A stretch of DNA of 25,182 nt from CAYWMP01 sp964459445 (GTDB taxonomy: Bacteria > Desulfobacterota > DSM-4660 > Desulfatiglandales > HGW-15), in contig CAYWMP010000081.1 of NCBI GenBank assembly GCA_964459445.1, forward strand, positions 1 through 25,182. The letters run 5' to 3'. Of the stretch, positions 6,967-14,377 are shown one piece after another; the stretch's first letter is position 1, and each line of letters starts with the position of its first letter. Under the pieces are notes generated by a model. The model ran no database searches, was not told where the DNA came from, and worked only from the letters and a program-made list of their open reading frames with translations. Both the position numbers and the translations under genes were made by a program.

Positions 6967-7734
6967 ATGGGCTATCAACTCATCGAGGTCGAACTCAAAG
7001 AAGGTTTGGGCGCCATCACCCTCAACAGACCGCCCGTGAATATCATGAACATCGCCATGATGGAAGAGATCAATGGCGTGTTGGAATCCTGGCAGGGCAT
7101 GAAAGATCTGAAGGTCGTGCTCTTTAAGGCAAAGGGCAAGTGCTTCACTGCCGGAGTGGATGTGGGTGAGCACATGGGTGATCTGGCTTCAAAAATGATC
7201 GAAGGATTCCACGATATCTTTCGAAATATGGATAAGCTGGGATGCGTTACCGCGGCGTCTGTTTACGGTTCCTGTTTGGGCGGCGGATGTGAACTCGCGG
7301 TTTTCAGTGATGTGGTTATTGCAGCGGAAAGCGCAAAAATCGGCCAACCCGAAATCCAGGTCGGCGTTTTTCCTCCCATCGCAGCCCATATCATGCCGAG
7401 GATCATTGGGCGTAAGGCCGCTATGGATCTTATTCTGTCCGGCCGAATCATCTCTGCAGAGGAAGCGCTTCGGTTTGGACTCGTAAACAGGGTTGTATCC
7501 GAGTCGAATTTGGAGTCCGCCACCGCGGATTTTCTTAAGCCCTATATGAAATTGAGTGCGGAGGTCCTGAGGCTATCGAAGAAGGCGGTCATGGTGGGAT
7601 TACCGGATGGCCTCGATCCTTCACTCAAAAAGATCGAGGACATCTATCTTAATGAACTCATGAAGACCCATGACGCTGACGAAGGTCTTAGGGCCTTTAT
7701 GGAAAAAAGAAAACCTGAGTGGAAGAACGAGTAG
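6967..7734 (+). CDS. bamR: Cyclohexa-1,5-diene-1-carbonyl-CoA hydratase
   Basis: A 255-residue crotonase-family hydratase that converts cyclohexa-1,5-diene-1-carbonyl-CoA, the product of benzoyl-CoA reductase, into 6-hydroxycyclohex-1-ene-1-carbonyl-CoA, the substrate of BamQ. Oxyanion-hole segments are AGVDV (62-66) and GGGCEL (105-110). GQPEIQVG (126-133) includes the Glu that corresponds to a catalytic residue of enoyl-CoA hydratases. Length is normal for the family. The call as dienoyl-CoA hydratase rather than a general hydratase relies on overall resemblance and on bamQ and bamA upstream. The ribosome site is weak (AAAAGGA about 13 nt upstream), unlike the strong sites of bamQ and bamA. 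Confidence 0.88.
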   Translation: MGYQLIEVELKEGLGAITLNRPPVNIMNIAMMEEINGVLESWQGMKDLKVVLFKAKGKCFTAGVDVGEHMGDLASKMIEGFHDIFRNMDKLGCVTAASVYGSCLGGGCELAVFSDVVIAAESAKIGQPEIQVGVFPPIAAHIMPRIIGRKAAMDLILSGRIISAEEALRFGLVNRVVSESNLESATADFLKPYMKLSAEVLRLSKKAVMVGLPDGLDPSLKKIEDIYLNELMKTHDADEGLRAFMEKRKPEWKNE

Positions 7735-7796
7735 TGTAAAGAGATTGCAGGTGCCCCGAGTACATTCAAATAGGTCTAAACAGATTCCAAGAAATC

Positions 7797-7938
7797 GAGA
7801 CCTTCGAAAAATGCTCGATTTTGCCCAAGGTCAAGGTCGATGAGGATTTTAACCGCAGGAATACATGAAGTATTTTGAGGATTGAAATCCGAATCTGATG
7901 CAGAGATTGGGTAAAAGAGAGCGTTTTTCAAAGGTCTC
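7797..7938. mobile_element. 142-bp MITE with 5-bp target duplication (element A)
   Basis: Terminal inverted repeats of 20 nt, GAGACCTTCGAAAAATGCTC (7797-7816) and its complement at 7919-7938, match at 18 of 20 positions. They are flanked by the direct repeat AAATC (7792-7796 and 7939-7943), a likely 5-bp target-site duplication. There is no ORF, so it would need a transposase in trans. The right copy of the duplication overlaps the TGA stop of the mutase small subunit (7942-7944). It lies between converging genes and can fold into a long hairpin, so it may end transcription from both sides. Its core is shared with the element at 12280. Confidence 0.75.
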
Positions 7939-7941
7939 AAA

Positions 7942-8343
7942 TCATCTCTTCAGATTGCCCTTAATATAGCCGATAATCTGCTCCGTTGTGGTACCGGGCC
8001 CAAATATTTCTGCAATACCGCACTCCTTAAGAGCGGGTATATCCTCATCCGGGATAATGCCTCCTCCAAGGACCAGAACATCTTCCACATCCTTATCTTT
8101 AAGAAGTTCCATGACCTTTGGAAAGAGATAGTCATGAGCACCCGAAAGAATGCTCATGGCAATAACGTCTGCGTCTTCTTGAATGGCCGCTTCAACAATT
8201 TGTTGGGGTGTCTGCCTGAGGCCTGTGTAGACGACCTCCATACCGGCATCCATGAGTGCGCATGCAATAACCTTAACGCCCCTGTCATGGCCGTCTAATC
8301 CCGGCTTCGCTGCCAATACCCTGATTTTTCTATCCCTGTTCAT
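7942..8343 (-). CDS. Methylmalonyl-CoA mutase small subunit (B12-binding)
   Basis: A 133-residue cobalamin-binding domain with the base-off/His-on signature DGHDRG: Asp17, His19 (lower cobalt ligand) and Gly22. SILSG (64-68) and a glycine-rich GGGIIP complete the fold. It is the stand-alone C-terminal half of methylmalonyl-CoA mutase, as in the archaeal and many anaerobic two-subunit enzymes. The large subunit gene ends 35 nt upstream, and GGGAGAG precedes the ATG, so the two form an operon. The complex interconverts (R)-methylmalonyl-CoA and succinyl-CoA in the cytoplasm. The stop codon coincides with the target duplication of a MITE, so the end of this gene was the insertion point. Confidence 0.93.
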   Translation of the reverse strand: MNRDRKIRVLAAKPGLDGHDRGVKVIACALMDAGMEVVYTGLRQTPQQIVEAAIQEDADVIAMSILSGAHDYLFPKVMELLKDKDVEDVLVLGGGIIPDEDIPALKECGIAEIFGPGTTTEQIIGYIKGNLKR

Positions 8344-8378
8344 ATAAAACTCTCCCGTAAGATTTCCATCCCTGTCTT

Positions 8379-10064
8379 CTAACCGATCGTTGTGACCTGC
8401 TGGTATTCTCCGAATACGCCCCTTAAAACGTCGCAGATTTCACCGAGGGTTGCATAAATCTTTACGGCCTCCAAAATGGAAGGCATCAGGTTGTCATCCC
8501 CTAGGGCGGCTTGCTTCAAGTTGGCCAGCGCTTGCTCGACTTTCCCGTTATCCCTTTCGGATTTCAGTTTATTGAGTTTTTCGACTTGCGAAACCCGTAC
8601 CGAGGGATCGACCCTCAGGAGGTTCTTCGGTCTTTCCTCTTCAATCTGAAAACGATTTAAGCCCACAACGACCCTTTCATTTTGTTCTATTTCACGCTGA
8701 TAACGGTAGGCGCTATCCTGTATTTCTTTTTGGACATAACCCTGTTCGATCGCCGCCGGCGCCCCCCCCATCTCATCAATCTTTCTTATGTAATCCTCGG
8801 CCCGATCGTAGATCTCTCTGGTGAGTTCCTCTACATAATAGGACCCGCCCAAAGGATCAACCGTATCCGTGACGCCGCTCTCATAGGCAATCAGTTGCTG
8901 AGTCCTGAGAGCAATCTGGACGGCCTCCTCCGAGGGAAGACAAAGGGCCTCATCCATGGAATTTGTGTGAAGGGATTGTGTCCCGCCCAGCACGGCCGCA
9001 AGTGCCTGAAAGGCGACTCGAACGATATTGTTCATGGGCTGTTGGGCGGTTAAGGTGCAGCCGGCGGTCTGGGTATGGAAGCGAATCATCTGGGATTTGG
9101 GGTTTTTGGCTTTGAAGCGCTCCTTCATGATGTTGGCCCACAGACGCCTTGCAGCCCTGTACTTTGCAACCTCTTCAATAAAATCAAGGTGGGCATTGAA
9201 GAAGAAGGAAAGCCTTGGCCCGAAGATATCCACATCCATGCCTGCCTTGAGTGCCGCCTCGACGTAGGCAATCCCATTGGCTAGCGTGAACGCCACCTCT
9301 TGGACGGCAGTTGCCCCTGCTTCCCTGATATGGTAGCCGCTGATGCTTATCGTATTCCACTGGGGAACCTGTTCCGTGCAGTAGGAAAAGATATCCGTAA
9401 TGATCCGCATGGAGGGTTTGGGCGGAAAAATAAAAGTTCCCCTGGAGGAATACTCCTTCAGAATGTCATTCTGTATGGTGCCTCTCAACTTTTCCGATGG
9501 GACACCCTGCTCCTCTGCCATCGCAATATACATGGCCAACAGAATAGCTGCGGGCGCATTGATGGTCATTGAGGTGCTGACCTTATCCAGGGGTATGCCG
9601 TCGAAAAGGGTTTCTATGTCTCTGAGGGAACTGATTGAAACCCCCACCTTCCCAACCTCTCCCATGGCCATTTCATGATCCGAATCATAGCCGATCTGTG
9701 TAGGCAGATCGAAGGCCACAGACAGTCCCGTCTGGCCCTGTTCGAGAAGAAATTTGTAGCGTTTGTTGGTCTCTTCAGCGGTCGCGAATCCGGCATATTG
9801 GCGCATCGTCCAGTATCTCCCCCTATACATGGTGGGCTGCACCCCCCGAGTATAGGGGTAGACCCCGGGAAATCCGATTTCTCCCAAATAATCCTCTTCT
9901 GTACTCTCTAGGGGTGTATAGAGTCTTTTGATAGGTGCGCCGGAGGTATTGGTAAATTCCTCTTTTCTTTCAGCCCGTTTCTTCACAATAGCTTCTGTAT
10001 TGCCGGACCAATCTTCATAGGCTTTCATGAGTCGCCCATGATCGCCTTTTTCCTTTTCAGCCAT
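8379..10064 (-). CDS. Methylmalonyl-CoA mutase large (catalytic) subunit
   Basis: A 561-residue TIM-barrel subunit that lacks the B12 domain, which is encoded separately. Residues that set substrate choice read as in true methylmalonyl-CoA mutase: Tyr80 (TMYRGR, equivalent to Tyr89 of the Propionibacterium enzyme), Arg208 (SRGTFIFPP, equivalent to Arg207) and Tyr244-His245 (SGYH). Isobutyryl-CoA mutase has Phe and Gln at the first two positions, so that alternative is unlikely. TGGAGGAAAG sits 5 nt before the ATG. The enzyme works in propionate metabolism or in succinate/propionyl-CoA interconversion. A repeat element related to 2873-3057 begins 20 nt upstream. No meaB-type chaperone gene is in the window. 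Confidence 0.94.
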   Translation of the reverse strand: MAEKEKGDHGRLMKAYEDWSGNTEAIVKKRAERKEEFTNTSGAPIKRLYTPLESTEEDYLGEIGFPGVYPYTRGVQPTMYRGRYWTMRQYAGFATAEETNKRYKFLLEQGQTGLSVAFDLPTQIGYDSDHEMAMGEVGKVGVSISSLRDIETLFDGIPLDKVSTSMTINAPAAILLAMYIAMAEEQGVPSEKLRGTIQNDILKEYSSRGTFIFPPKPSMRIITDIFSYCTEQVPQWNTISISGYHIREAGATAVQEVAFTLANGIAYVEAALKAGMDVDIFGPRLSFFFNAHLDFIEEVAKYRAARRLWANIMKERFKAKNPKSQMIRFHTQTAGCTLTAQQPMNNIVRVAFQALAAVLGGTQSLHTNSMDEALCLPSEEAVQIALRTQQLIAYESGVTDTVDPLGGSYYVEELTREIYDRAEDYIRKIDEMGGAPAAIEQGYVQKEIQDSAYRYQREIEQNERVVVGLNRFQIEEERPKNLLRVDPSVRVSQVEKLNKLKSERDNGKVEQALANLKQAALGDDNLMPSILEAVKIYATLGEICDVLRGVFGEYQQVTTIG

Positions 10065-10084
10065 ATGCTTTCCTCCAGAAAGTT

Positions 10085-10262
10085 ATTCGTGGCAGTTTCA
10101 AAACATTTCCGAAGAAAGCAATGGTCGTTAGTTATTGTCTCCCACGGAAATGCGACGATTCGAATCAAAATTCAAGCCATCTGGGAAGGTATTTTATTTT
10201 TGAAATGACTGTCAACCGATTTTTGAAGAAATGGTTTCGGTTTGGGCGTTTTAAATGGCGTC
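10085..10262. mobile_element. Degenerate relative of element C (element D)
   Basis: The left end, ATTCGTGGCAGTTTCAAAAC (10085-10104) followed by ATT, closely matches the left end of the element at 2873. The right end, GGGCGTTTTAAATGGCG (10244-10260), resembles the right end of that element (GGGCGTTTTGAAATTGCC). Total length is similar (178 versus 185 bp). The interior differs and the two ends pair less well here, so this may be a decayed copy. It lies 20 nt upstream of the mutase large-subunit start. Confidence 0.4.
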
Positions 10263-10487
10263 TGTTTGGCGGGGGCTCGGGGATCTCTTGAATGGGACGA
10301 ACACGTTTCAGTGAGCCGATTTTTGCACACTGCCATAGGATGGCGGGCGGCCCACTATTTCTCTAACATGCCACAAGTTGATCACCGCATGACTCAAAAT
10401 CCAGCCCGCCCGCCTGGTCGGCAACGGATATCGTTCTGCTTACATCGCCTTTCGTCCCTGTAAAGAGATTGCTGAGGTCCCGTGTGT

Positions 10488-10515
10488 TTGAAAAGAATAT
10501 CATTGCTATGATAAT
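10488..10515 (+). promoter_or_regulatory. Candidate promoter for the decarboxylase beta gene
   Basis: TTGAAA (10488-10493) and GATAAT (10510-10515) are separated by 16 nt; each matches 5 of 6 consensus bases. Transcription would begin near 10522, leaving a leader of about 105 nt. Confidence 0.4.
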
Positions 10516-10626
10516 TCTGATTTGCGCAGGAATTAGAATGGTAGCTTGACTATTGCCCGCACATTGTTCTATGGAAGATACGAGTGTTTTTTTACAATCT
10601 ATTACCAATGAGTAAGGTACTGCCCT

Positions 10627-11769
10627 ATGACTGCTAATGAAATCCTCGATATGCTCTATGGCATACTTCACACGACCGGATTATACAATTTCCAATGGAA
10701 AGTCATCATCATGTGGGGCGTAGGCTCCCTCTTCATGTATCTTGCCATTGCAAAAAAGTACGAACCGCTTTTGCTCTTGCCCATTGGGTTCGGCATTTTC
10801 ATCGTTAATTTTCCGCTGGTCCCGCTAATGGGCCATTCCCACGGGCATGACCAGCTTTTAATGATTTTTTACCATTACGGATTGCAGTGGGAAGTGATTC
10901 CCTGCATTATTTTTCTTGGTCTCGGAGCCATGACGGATTTCGGCCCTCTCATTGCCAACCCCAAAACCCTGTTGATAGGTGCTGGCGCACAACTGGGGGT
11001 TTTTATTACCTTCACCGGAACGGTACTGGCCGGCTTTACCCTCAAGGAAGCCGCCTCCGTGAGTATTATCGGCGGCGCAGATGGGCCTACTACGGTCTAT
11101 CTGACCCAACACCTGGCCCCCCAACTCCTGGGGCCGAACGCCCTTGCTGCCTATTCCTATATGGCTATGGTCCCGCTTATCCAGCCAGGCATTATGCGGC
11201 TGCTGACGAACGATAGTGAAAGAAAAATCCGGATGCGGCAATTGAGGCCGGTCTCGAATCAGGAGAAGATACTGTTCCCTCTGGTTACGGCCGGTATAAT
11301 CGCTCTTCTCGTCCCCTCCGTGATTCCGCTCATGGGTATGTTTATGCTGGGCAATCTCATGAAGGAGAGCGGGGTGGTGGGAAGGCTCTCCGACACGGCT
11401 CAAGGGTCCTTGATGAATATCGTCACCATATTTCTCGGGATATCCGTTGGGGCGACCATGCACGCGGATAAGTTTCTGAGTTGGAAACCTCTCTTTATTT
11501 TCGGCCTTGGACTTGTCGATTTTGCCGTCTGCACCGTGGGGGGCATACTCACAGTGAAAGTGATGAACCTCTTTCTCAAAGAAAAAATCAATCCCCTTAT
11601 TGGATCTGCCGGTGTTTCTGCCGTGCCCATGGCTGCGCGCGTGTCCCAGATGCAGGGGCTTAGGTATGACAAGACCAATCACCTTCTCATGCATGCCATG
11701 GGACCCAATCTTGCGGGCGTCATAGGATCAGCCGCCGCAGCAGGCATGTTTATCGCGATGTTTGATTAG
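10627..11769 (+). CDS. Sodium-translocating decarboxylase beta subunit (OadB/MmdB/GcdB family)
   Basis: A 380-residue polytopic membrane protein that couples decarboxylation of carboxybiotin to Na+ export. Family blocks are LGLGAMTDFGPLIANP (97-112) and SIIGGADGPTTVY (146-158), with Asp152 equivalent to the essential Asp of Klebsiella OadB. AYSYMAMVPLIQP (175-187) and the C-terminal MHAMGPNLAGVIGSAAAAG also match. One small difference is Gly after LIQP where Pro is usual. A histidine-rich loop (GHSHGHD, 69-75) is a local oddity. The family does not reveal the substrate. Glutaconyl-CoA would suit the benzoyl-CoA route, methylmalonyl-CoA would suit the neighbouring mutase. The carboxyltransferase alpha subunit is absent from the window. 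The ribosome site is weak (TAAGG). Confidence 0.93.
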   Translation: MTANEILDMLYGILHTTGLYNFQWKVIIMWGVGSLFMYLAIAKKYEPLLLLPIGFGIFIVNFPLVPLMGHSHGHDQLLMIFYHYGLQWEVIPCIIFLGLGAMTDFGPLIANPKTLLIGAGAQLGVFITFTGTVLAGFTLKEAASVSIIGGADGPTTVYLTQHLAPQLLGPNALAAYSYMAMVPLIQPGIMRLLTNDSERKIRMRQLRPVSNQEKILFPLVTAGIIALLVPSVIPLMGMFMLGNLMKESGVVGRLSDTAQGSLMNIVTIFLGISVGATMHADKFLSWKPLFIFGLGLVDFAVCTVGGILTVKVMNLFLKEKINPLIGSAGVSAVPMAARVSQMQGLRYDKTNHLLMHAMGPNLAGVIGSAAAAGMFIAMFD

Positions 11770-11817
11770 GGTGGGGGTTACTTAGAGTAAGGATTTATGA
11801 ATAGTAGAGGTTGAAGC

Positions 11818-12279
11818 ATGAAGATAAAAGCCGTGGTATTCCTAACCTTGCTTATCGGATTTTCGGGTCATGCATTCGGTCGTGACTTTTTAGGGGCGCC
11901 GGTGATGCCCGAAGGAAAGCCGTTAAAGAAAACCGAAACGCGGCTCGAGATGAGCGTGGAGCGGTCCCATGATGAAGTTGTCGCTTTCTATAGAGAAGCA
12001 CTCAAATCTTTAAAGGATATAAAGTTCCGGGAATGGAAAGATGCGACCTATATTGAAGACGATGGGAACCTTGATTGGCACTCTATTACCGTTTCCAAGG
12101 ACGATCAGATCGAGACCAAGATCATCATCATGAAAGACAACTGGACGTGGATCATTGGGACATTGGTCTTAAGATTCATCGGTGTTTTTGTGGTCCTTCT
12201 TTTTCTAATGCTCGGGATGGTCCTTTCGGGCGCCATCATTTCGAGATCTTTAAAGGGGGCCGACCAAAAAGCCTCCTAG
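11818..12279 (+). CDS. Small membrane protein, candidate decarboxylase gamma-like subunit
   Basis: I do not recognise a family with certainty. The 153 residues begin with a signal peptide (1-21, cleavage after HAFG). A charged extracytoplasmic domain of about 90 residues follows, then one long hydrophobic segment (about 111-141) and a short basic tail. OadG gamma subunits are also small single-TM proteins next to the beta gene, but their TM is at the N-terminus and they lack a secreted domain. Position 48 nt after the beta gene suggests a partner or stabiliser of the decarboxylase. The alternative is an unrelated envelope protein. The final base of its TAG stop directly adjoins a MITE. Confidence 0.6.
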   Translation: MKIKAVVFLTLLIGFSGHAFGRDFLGAPVMPEGKPLKKTETRLEMSVERSHDEVVAFYREALKSLKDIKFREWKDATYIEDDGNLDWHSITVSKDDQIETKIIIMKDNWTWIIGTLVLRFIGVFVVLLFLMLGMVLSGAIISRSLKGADQKAS

Positions 12280-12472
12280 TGTCCATCCAGAAATGGCCAT
12301 TTTCCACAATTTCTGCGTCAAACTCTAATTCCAATCCTCAAAATACTACATGTATGGATGCCTGTCCCGTTGCGCGTCTTCAGCGGGATGGTTGGAATTC
12401 TCGCCTTCCCCCGCACAAAGTACGGGATCTTCGACTTGAACTTGCAAAAACTATCTCATTTCTGGACGGACA
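12280..12472. mobile_element. 193-bp MITE with candidate 8-bp target duplication (element B)
   Basis: Terminal inverted repeats TGTCCATCCAGAAATG (12280-12295) and CATTTCTGGACGGACA (12457-12472) match at 15 of 16 positions. Immediately outside lie CCTCCTAG (12272-12279) and CCTCTTAG (12473-12480), direct repeats with one mismatch, which would be an 8-bp target duplication. The left copy contains the TAG stop of the preceding gene. The core includes the 16-nt word CAATCCTCAAAATACT (12332-12347), which is present in reverse orientation in the element at 7797-7938 (7869-7884). There is no ORF. Confidence 0.7.
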
Positions 12473-12505
12473 CCTCTTAGAACTAAAAAAAACATGGCCG
12501 TCATT

Positions 12506-12539
12506 AAAAAAGCCCTTCCCCATTTGGAAAGGGCTTTTT
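12506..12539. terminator. Bidirectional Rho-independent terminator
   Basis: A hairpin with stem GCCCTTCC/GGAAAGGGC (one bulged base) and a 6-nt loop CCATTT has a run of six A on the left and five T on the right. It therefore works on both strands. It sits between the rightward gamma-like gene and the leftward biotin carrier gene, where it would end both transcripts. Confidence 0.85.
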
Positions 12540-12586
12540 CGATTTAATGATGTGCCCCTGCCTGGTCAAAAAAAGCGCAGCAGGGC

Positions 12587-12799
12587 TTACTCCAAAACGA
12601 TCAATACGGCATCCGCTTCTACTGCATCTCCTGCTTTGCACTTTACCTCTTTTACGGTGCCCGATGCCGTCGCGACGACGGGTAATTCCATTTTCATTGC
12701 TTCAAGGACCACCACTTCGTCTTCTTCATTGATTGCATCTCCCACGTTCACTTTGATATCGATAATCTTTCCTCCCATTGGAGCCGTGATTTCGCTCAC
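12587..12799 (-). CDS. Stand-alone biotin carboxyl carrier protein
   Basis: A 70-residue minimal biotinyl domain. The biotinylation motif EAMKM places the modified Lys at residue 36. TAPMGGKI near the start and a mirrored TASGTVKEV segment form the usual two halves of the hammerhead fold. I start it at GTG 12799 because AAAGGAGGG lies 6 nt upstream and the domain begins there; a longer reading would add unrelated sequence. It would carry CO2 between the carboxyltransferase and the beta subunit of the Na+ pump, which is encoded convergently nearby. Many such carriers have a Pro/Ala-rich linker fused to alpha or to a longer gamma partner. This one has none. Confidence 0.9.
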   Translation of the reverse strand: MSEITAPMGGKIIDIKVNVGDAINEEDEVVVLEAMKMELPVVATASGTVKEVKCKAGDAVEADAVLIVLE

Positions 12800-12853
12800 A
12801 GTCGTTCCCTCCTTTGTCTGTTTTTCGTGATGTTTCGAAAAATTTAGATTGTC

Positions 12854-12883
12854 ATTTAACACTGGGGATAAAGTTCTTGTCAA
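12854..12883 (-). promoter_or_regulatory. Promoter candidate for the biotin carrier gene
   Basis: On the minus strand, TTGACA (12883-12878) is followed after 18 nt by TTAAAT (12859-12854), 4 of 6 matches. The start codon lies about 55 nt downstream. Confidence 0.5.
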
Positions 12884-13041
12884 GGGTAAAAACAATGCAA
12901 TACTGATACAGCAAAAAAGTTCCCGGTAATCGAAGTCGAAATGGGCATCTGTCGCCTGAATATTGACTCCGGCAGAACCACTCTGTTATAATGATGCCTG
13001 GAAATCAGAACATCTCAACCCGGTGCAGATATCCTGGATTC

Positions 13042-13070
13042 TTGACATTACTTCTCAATTTTACTAATAT
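13042..13070 (+). promoter_or_regulatory. Promoter candidate for pilC
   Basis: TTGACA (13042-13047) and TAATAT (13065-13070) are separated by the ideal 17 nt. The start codon is about 80 nt beyond the expected transcription start. Confidence 0.55.
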
Positions 13071-13158
13071 TAATAAAAATATGCTAAACGACGACATGGC
13101 CTCTTAAGCATTTATCCCCTTTTCGCGGATAATTTGTGGCCAGAGGAGGACTGCTGAA

Positions 13159-14367
13159 ATGCCGATCTATTCATGGGTCGCGGAAACAAGGAAGGGCAGG
13201 AAACTTAAGGGTGAAATCGAAGCCGCCAACGAAAAGATAGCCCTGAGTCAGCTAAAAAAGCGCAATTTCACGGTCAAGAAACTTAAAGAAAAACCCAAGG
13301 ATCTCTTCGCGGGGATTGCTTTATTTGCACCCAAAGTGACCAATAAGGACATTGTCATATTCACGAGGCAGTTCTCCACCATGATTGATGCCGGTCTTCC
13401 CCTTGTCCAGGGGTTGGGCATTCTCGCGGATCAATCAGAGAATCCGACCTTTAAAGGGATACTAAAGCAAATAAACAGAGATGTGGAAGGGGGTTCGACC
13501 CTGGCCGAGGGGATGAAAAAGCATCCCAAAGTCTTCGACGAGCTATTCGTGAACCTGGTCGCAGCCGGTGAGGTTGGGGGTATTCTCGACATCATCCTTA
13601 GGCGTTTGGCTGAATATATTGAAAAGGCCGAAAAACTCAAATCACAGATCAAGGGGGCCATGACCTATCCTATCGTGGTCATTGCCATTGCCTTCATCGT
13701 CATCGCGGTTATTCTCATTTTCGTTATTCCCGTGTTCGAAGATATGTTCTCGAGTTTCGGTTCGGCTTTACCTTTGCCCACCCAGATTGTCGTGGATGCA
13801 AGTGATTTCATGAAATCCAACATCCATTGGTGTCTCCTCGGTCTAGGGGCCGTGGTTTATGCCTTCAAAAGATACCGGGCTTCAAAGGGCGGCAAAAAAA
13901 CAACGGATACACTTGCATTGAAGCTTCCCATCTTCGGCGATATGCTCAAGAAGGTCGCTGTAGCGCGATTCACTCGAACCCTCGGTACGATGATCAGCAG
14001 CGGTGTCCCAATCTTGGATGCCCTGGATATCGTGGCGCGCACCGCCGGCAATGTGGTCATTGAAGAAATTATCTATGAAGTCCGATCCAGTATTGCGGAA
14101 GGCCAGACCATCGCAGAGCCTCTATCAGAAAACGATGTGTTCCCCGGAATGGTCGTCCAGATGATCTCGGTGGGTGAGGCCACGGGGGCCCTGGATGCCA
14201 TGCTTGAAAAGATCGCCGACTTTTACGATGACGAAGTCGATGCAGCGGTCGAAGCACTTACCTCGATGCTCGAACCCTTGCTCATGGTTTTCCTTGGTGG
14301 TTCCATCGGAGGTCTTGTGGTAGCCATGTATTTGCCCATCTTCCAGATGGCAGCTGCCATGGGTTAG
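13159..14367 (+). CDS. pilC: Type IV pilus / type II secretion inner-membrane platform protein
   Basis: A 402-residue protein of the PilC/GspF family, normal in length. It has two GspF domains (about 66-190 and 270-393), with membrane segments near 167-191, 220-238 and 372-396. Recognisable blocks are FTRQFSTMIDAGLPLVQGL (68-86) and its second-half counterpart FTRTLGTMISSGVPILDAL (273-291). The family forms the platform on which PilB and PilT ATPases act to assemble and retract pili. AGAGGAGG lies 9 nt before the ATG. The next gene, a PilS-like kinase, begins 10 nt after the stop. The assembly ATPase, retraction ATPase and pilin are not adjacent. PilC is preferred over GspF because of that neighbour, with moderate confidence. 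Confidence 0.88.
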   Translation: MPIYSWVAETRKGRKLKGEIEAANEKIALSQLKKRNFTVKKLKEKPKDLFAGIALFAPKVTNKDIVIFTRQFSTMIDAGLPLVQGLGILADQSENPTFKGILKQINRDVEGGSTLAEGMKKHPKVFDELFVNLVAAGEVGGILDIILRRLAEYIEKAEKLKSQIKGAMTYPIVVIAIAFIVIAVILIFVIPVFEDMFSSFGSALPLPTQIVVDASDFMKSNIHWCLLGLGAVVYAFKRYRASKGGKKTTDTLALKLPIFGDMLKKVAVARFTRTLGTMISSGVPILDALDIVARTAGNVVIEEIIYEVRSSIAEGQTIAEPLSENDVFPGMVVQMISVGEATGALDAMLEKIADFYDDEVDAAVEALTSMLEPLLMVFLGGSIGGLVVAMYLPIFQMAAAMG

Positions 14368-14377
14368 TCATTTCGAT

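Larger units (their letters stand above)
10065..10626. other. 562-bp divergent intergenic region before the decarboxylase beta gene
   Basis: No gene is supported. It holds the repeat-like element 10085-10262, then a stretch with complementary GC-rich words (GGCGGGCGG and CCGCCCGCC about 50 nt apart), and a candidate promoter at 10488-10515. A short ORF at 10242-10463 has no ribosome site or recognisable protein, and I leave it out. Confidence 0.5.
12800..13158. other. 359-bp divergent intergenic region between the biotin carrier and pilC genes
   Basis: No gene is visible. It contains one promoter candidate for each flanking gene, listed separately, and no repeat that I could recognise. Confidence 0.5.

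Noticed and set aside
8379..10064. Isobutyryl-CoA or 2-hydroxyisobutyryl-CoA mutase
   Set aside because: Tyr80 and Arg208 match methylmalonyl-CoA mutase. Isobutyryl-CoA mutase has Phe and Gln at these positions, and the hydroxyisobutyryl enzyme has Ile at the first.
10242..10463. 73-residue plus-strand ORF between the mutase and decarboxylase genes
   Set aside because: No ribosome site, composition unlike the neighbouring proteins, and it overlaps a repeat element.
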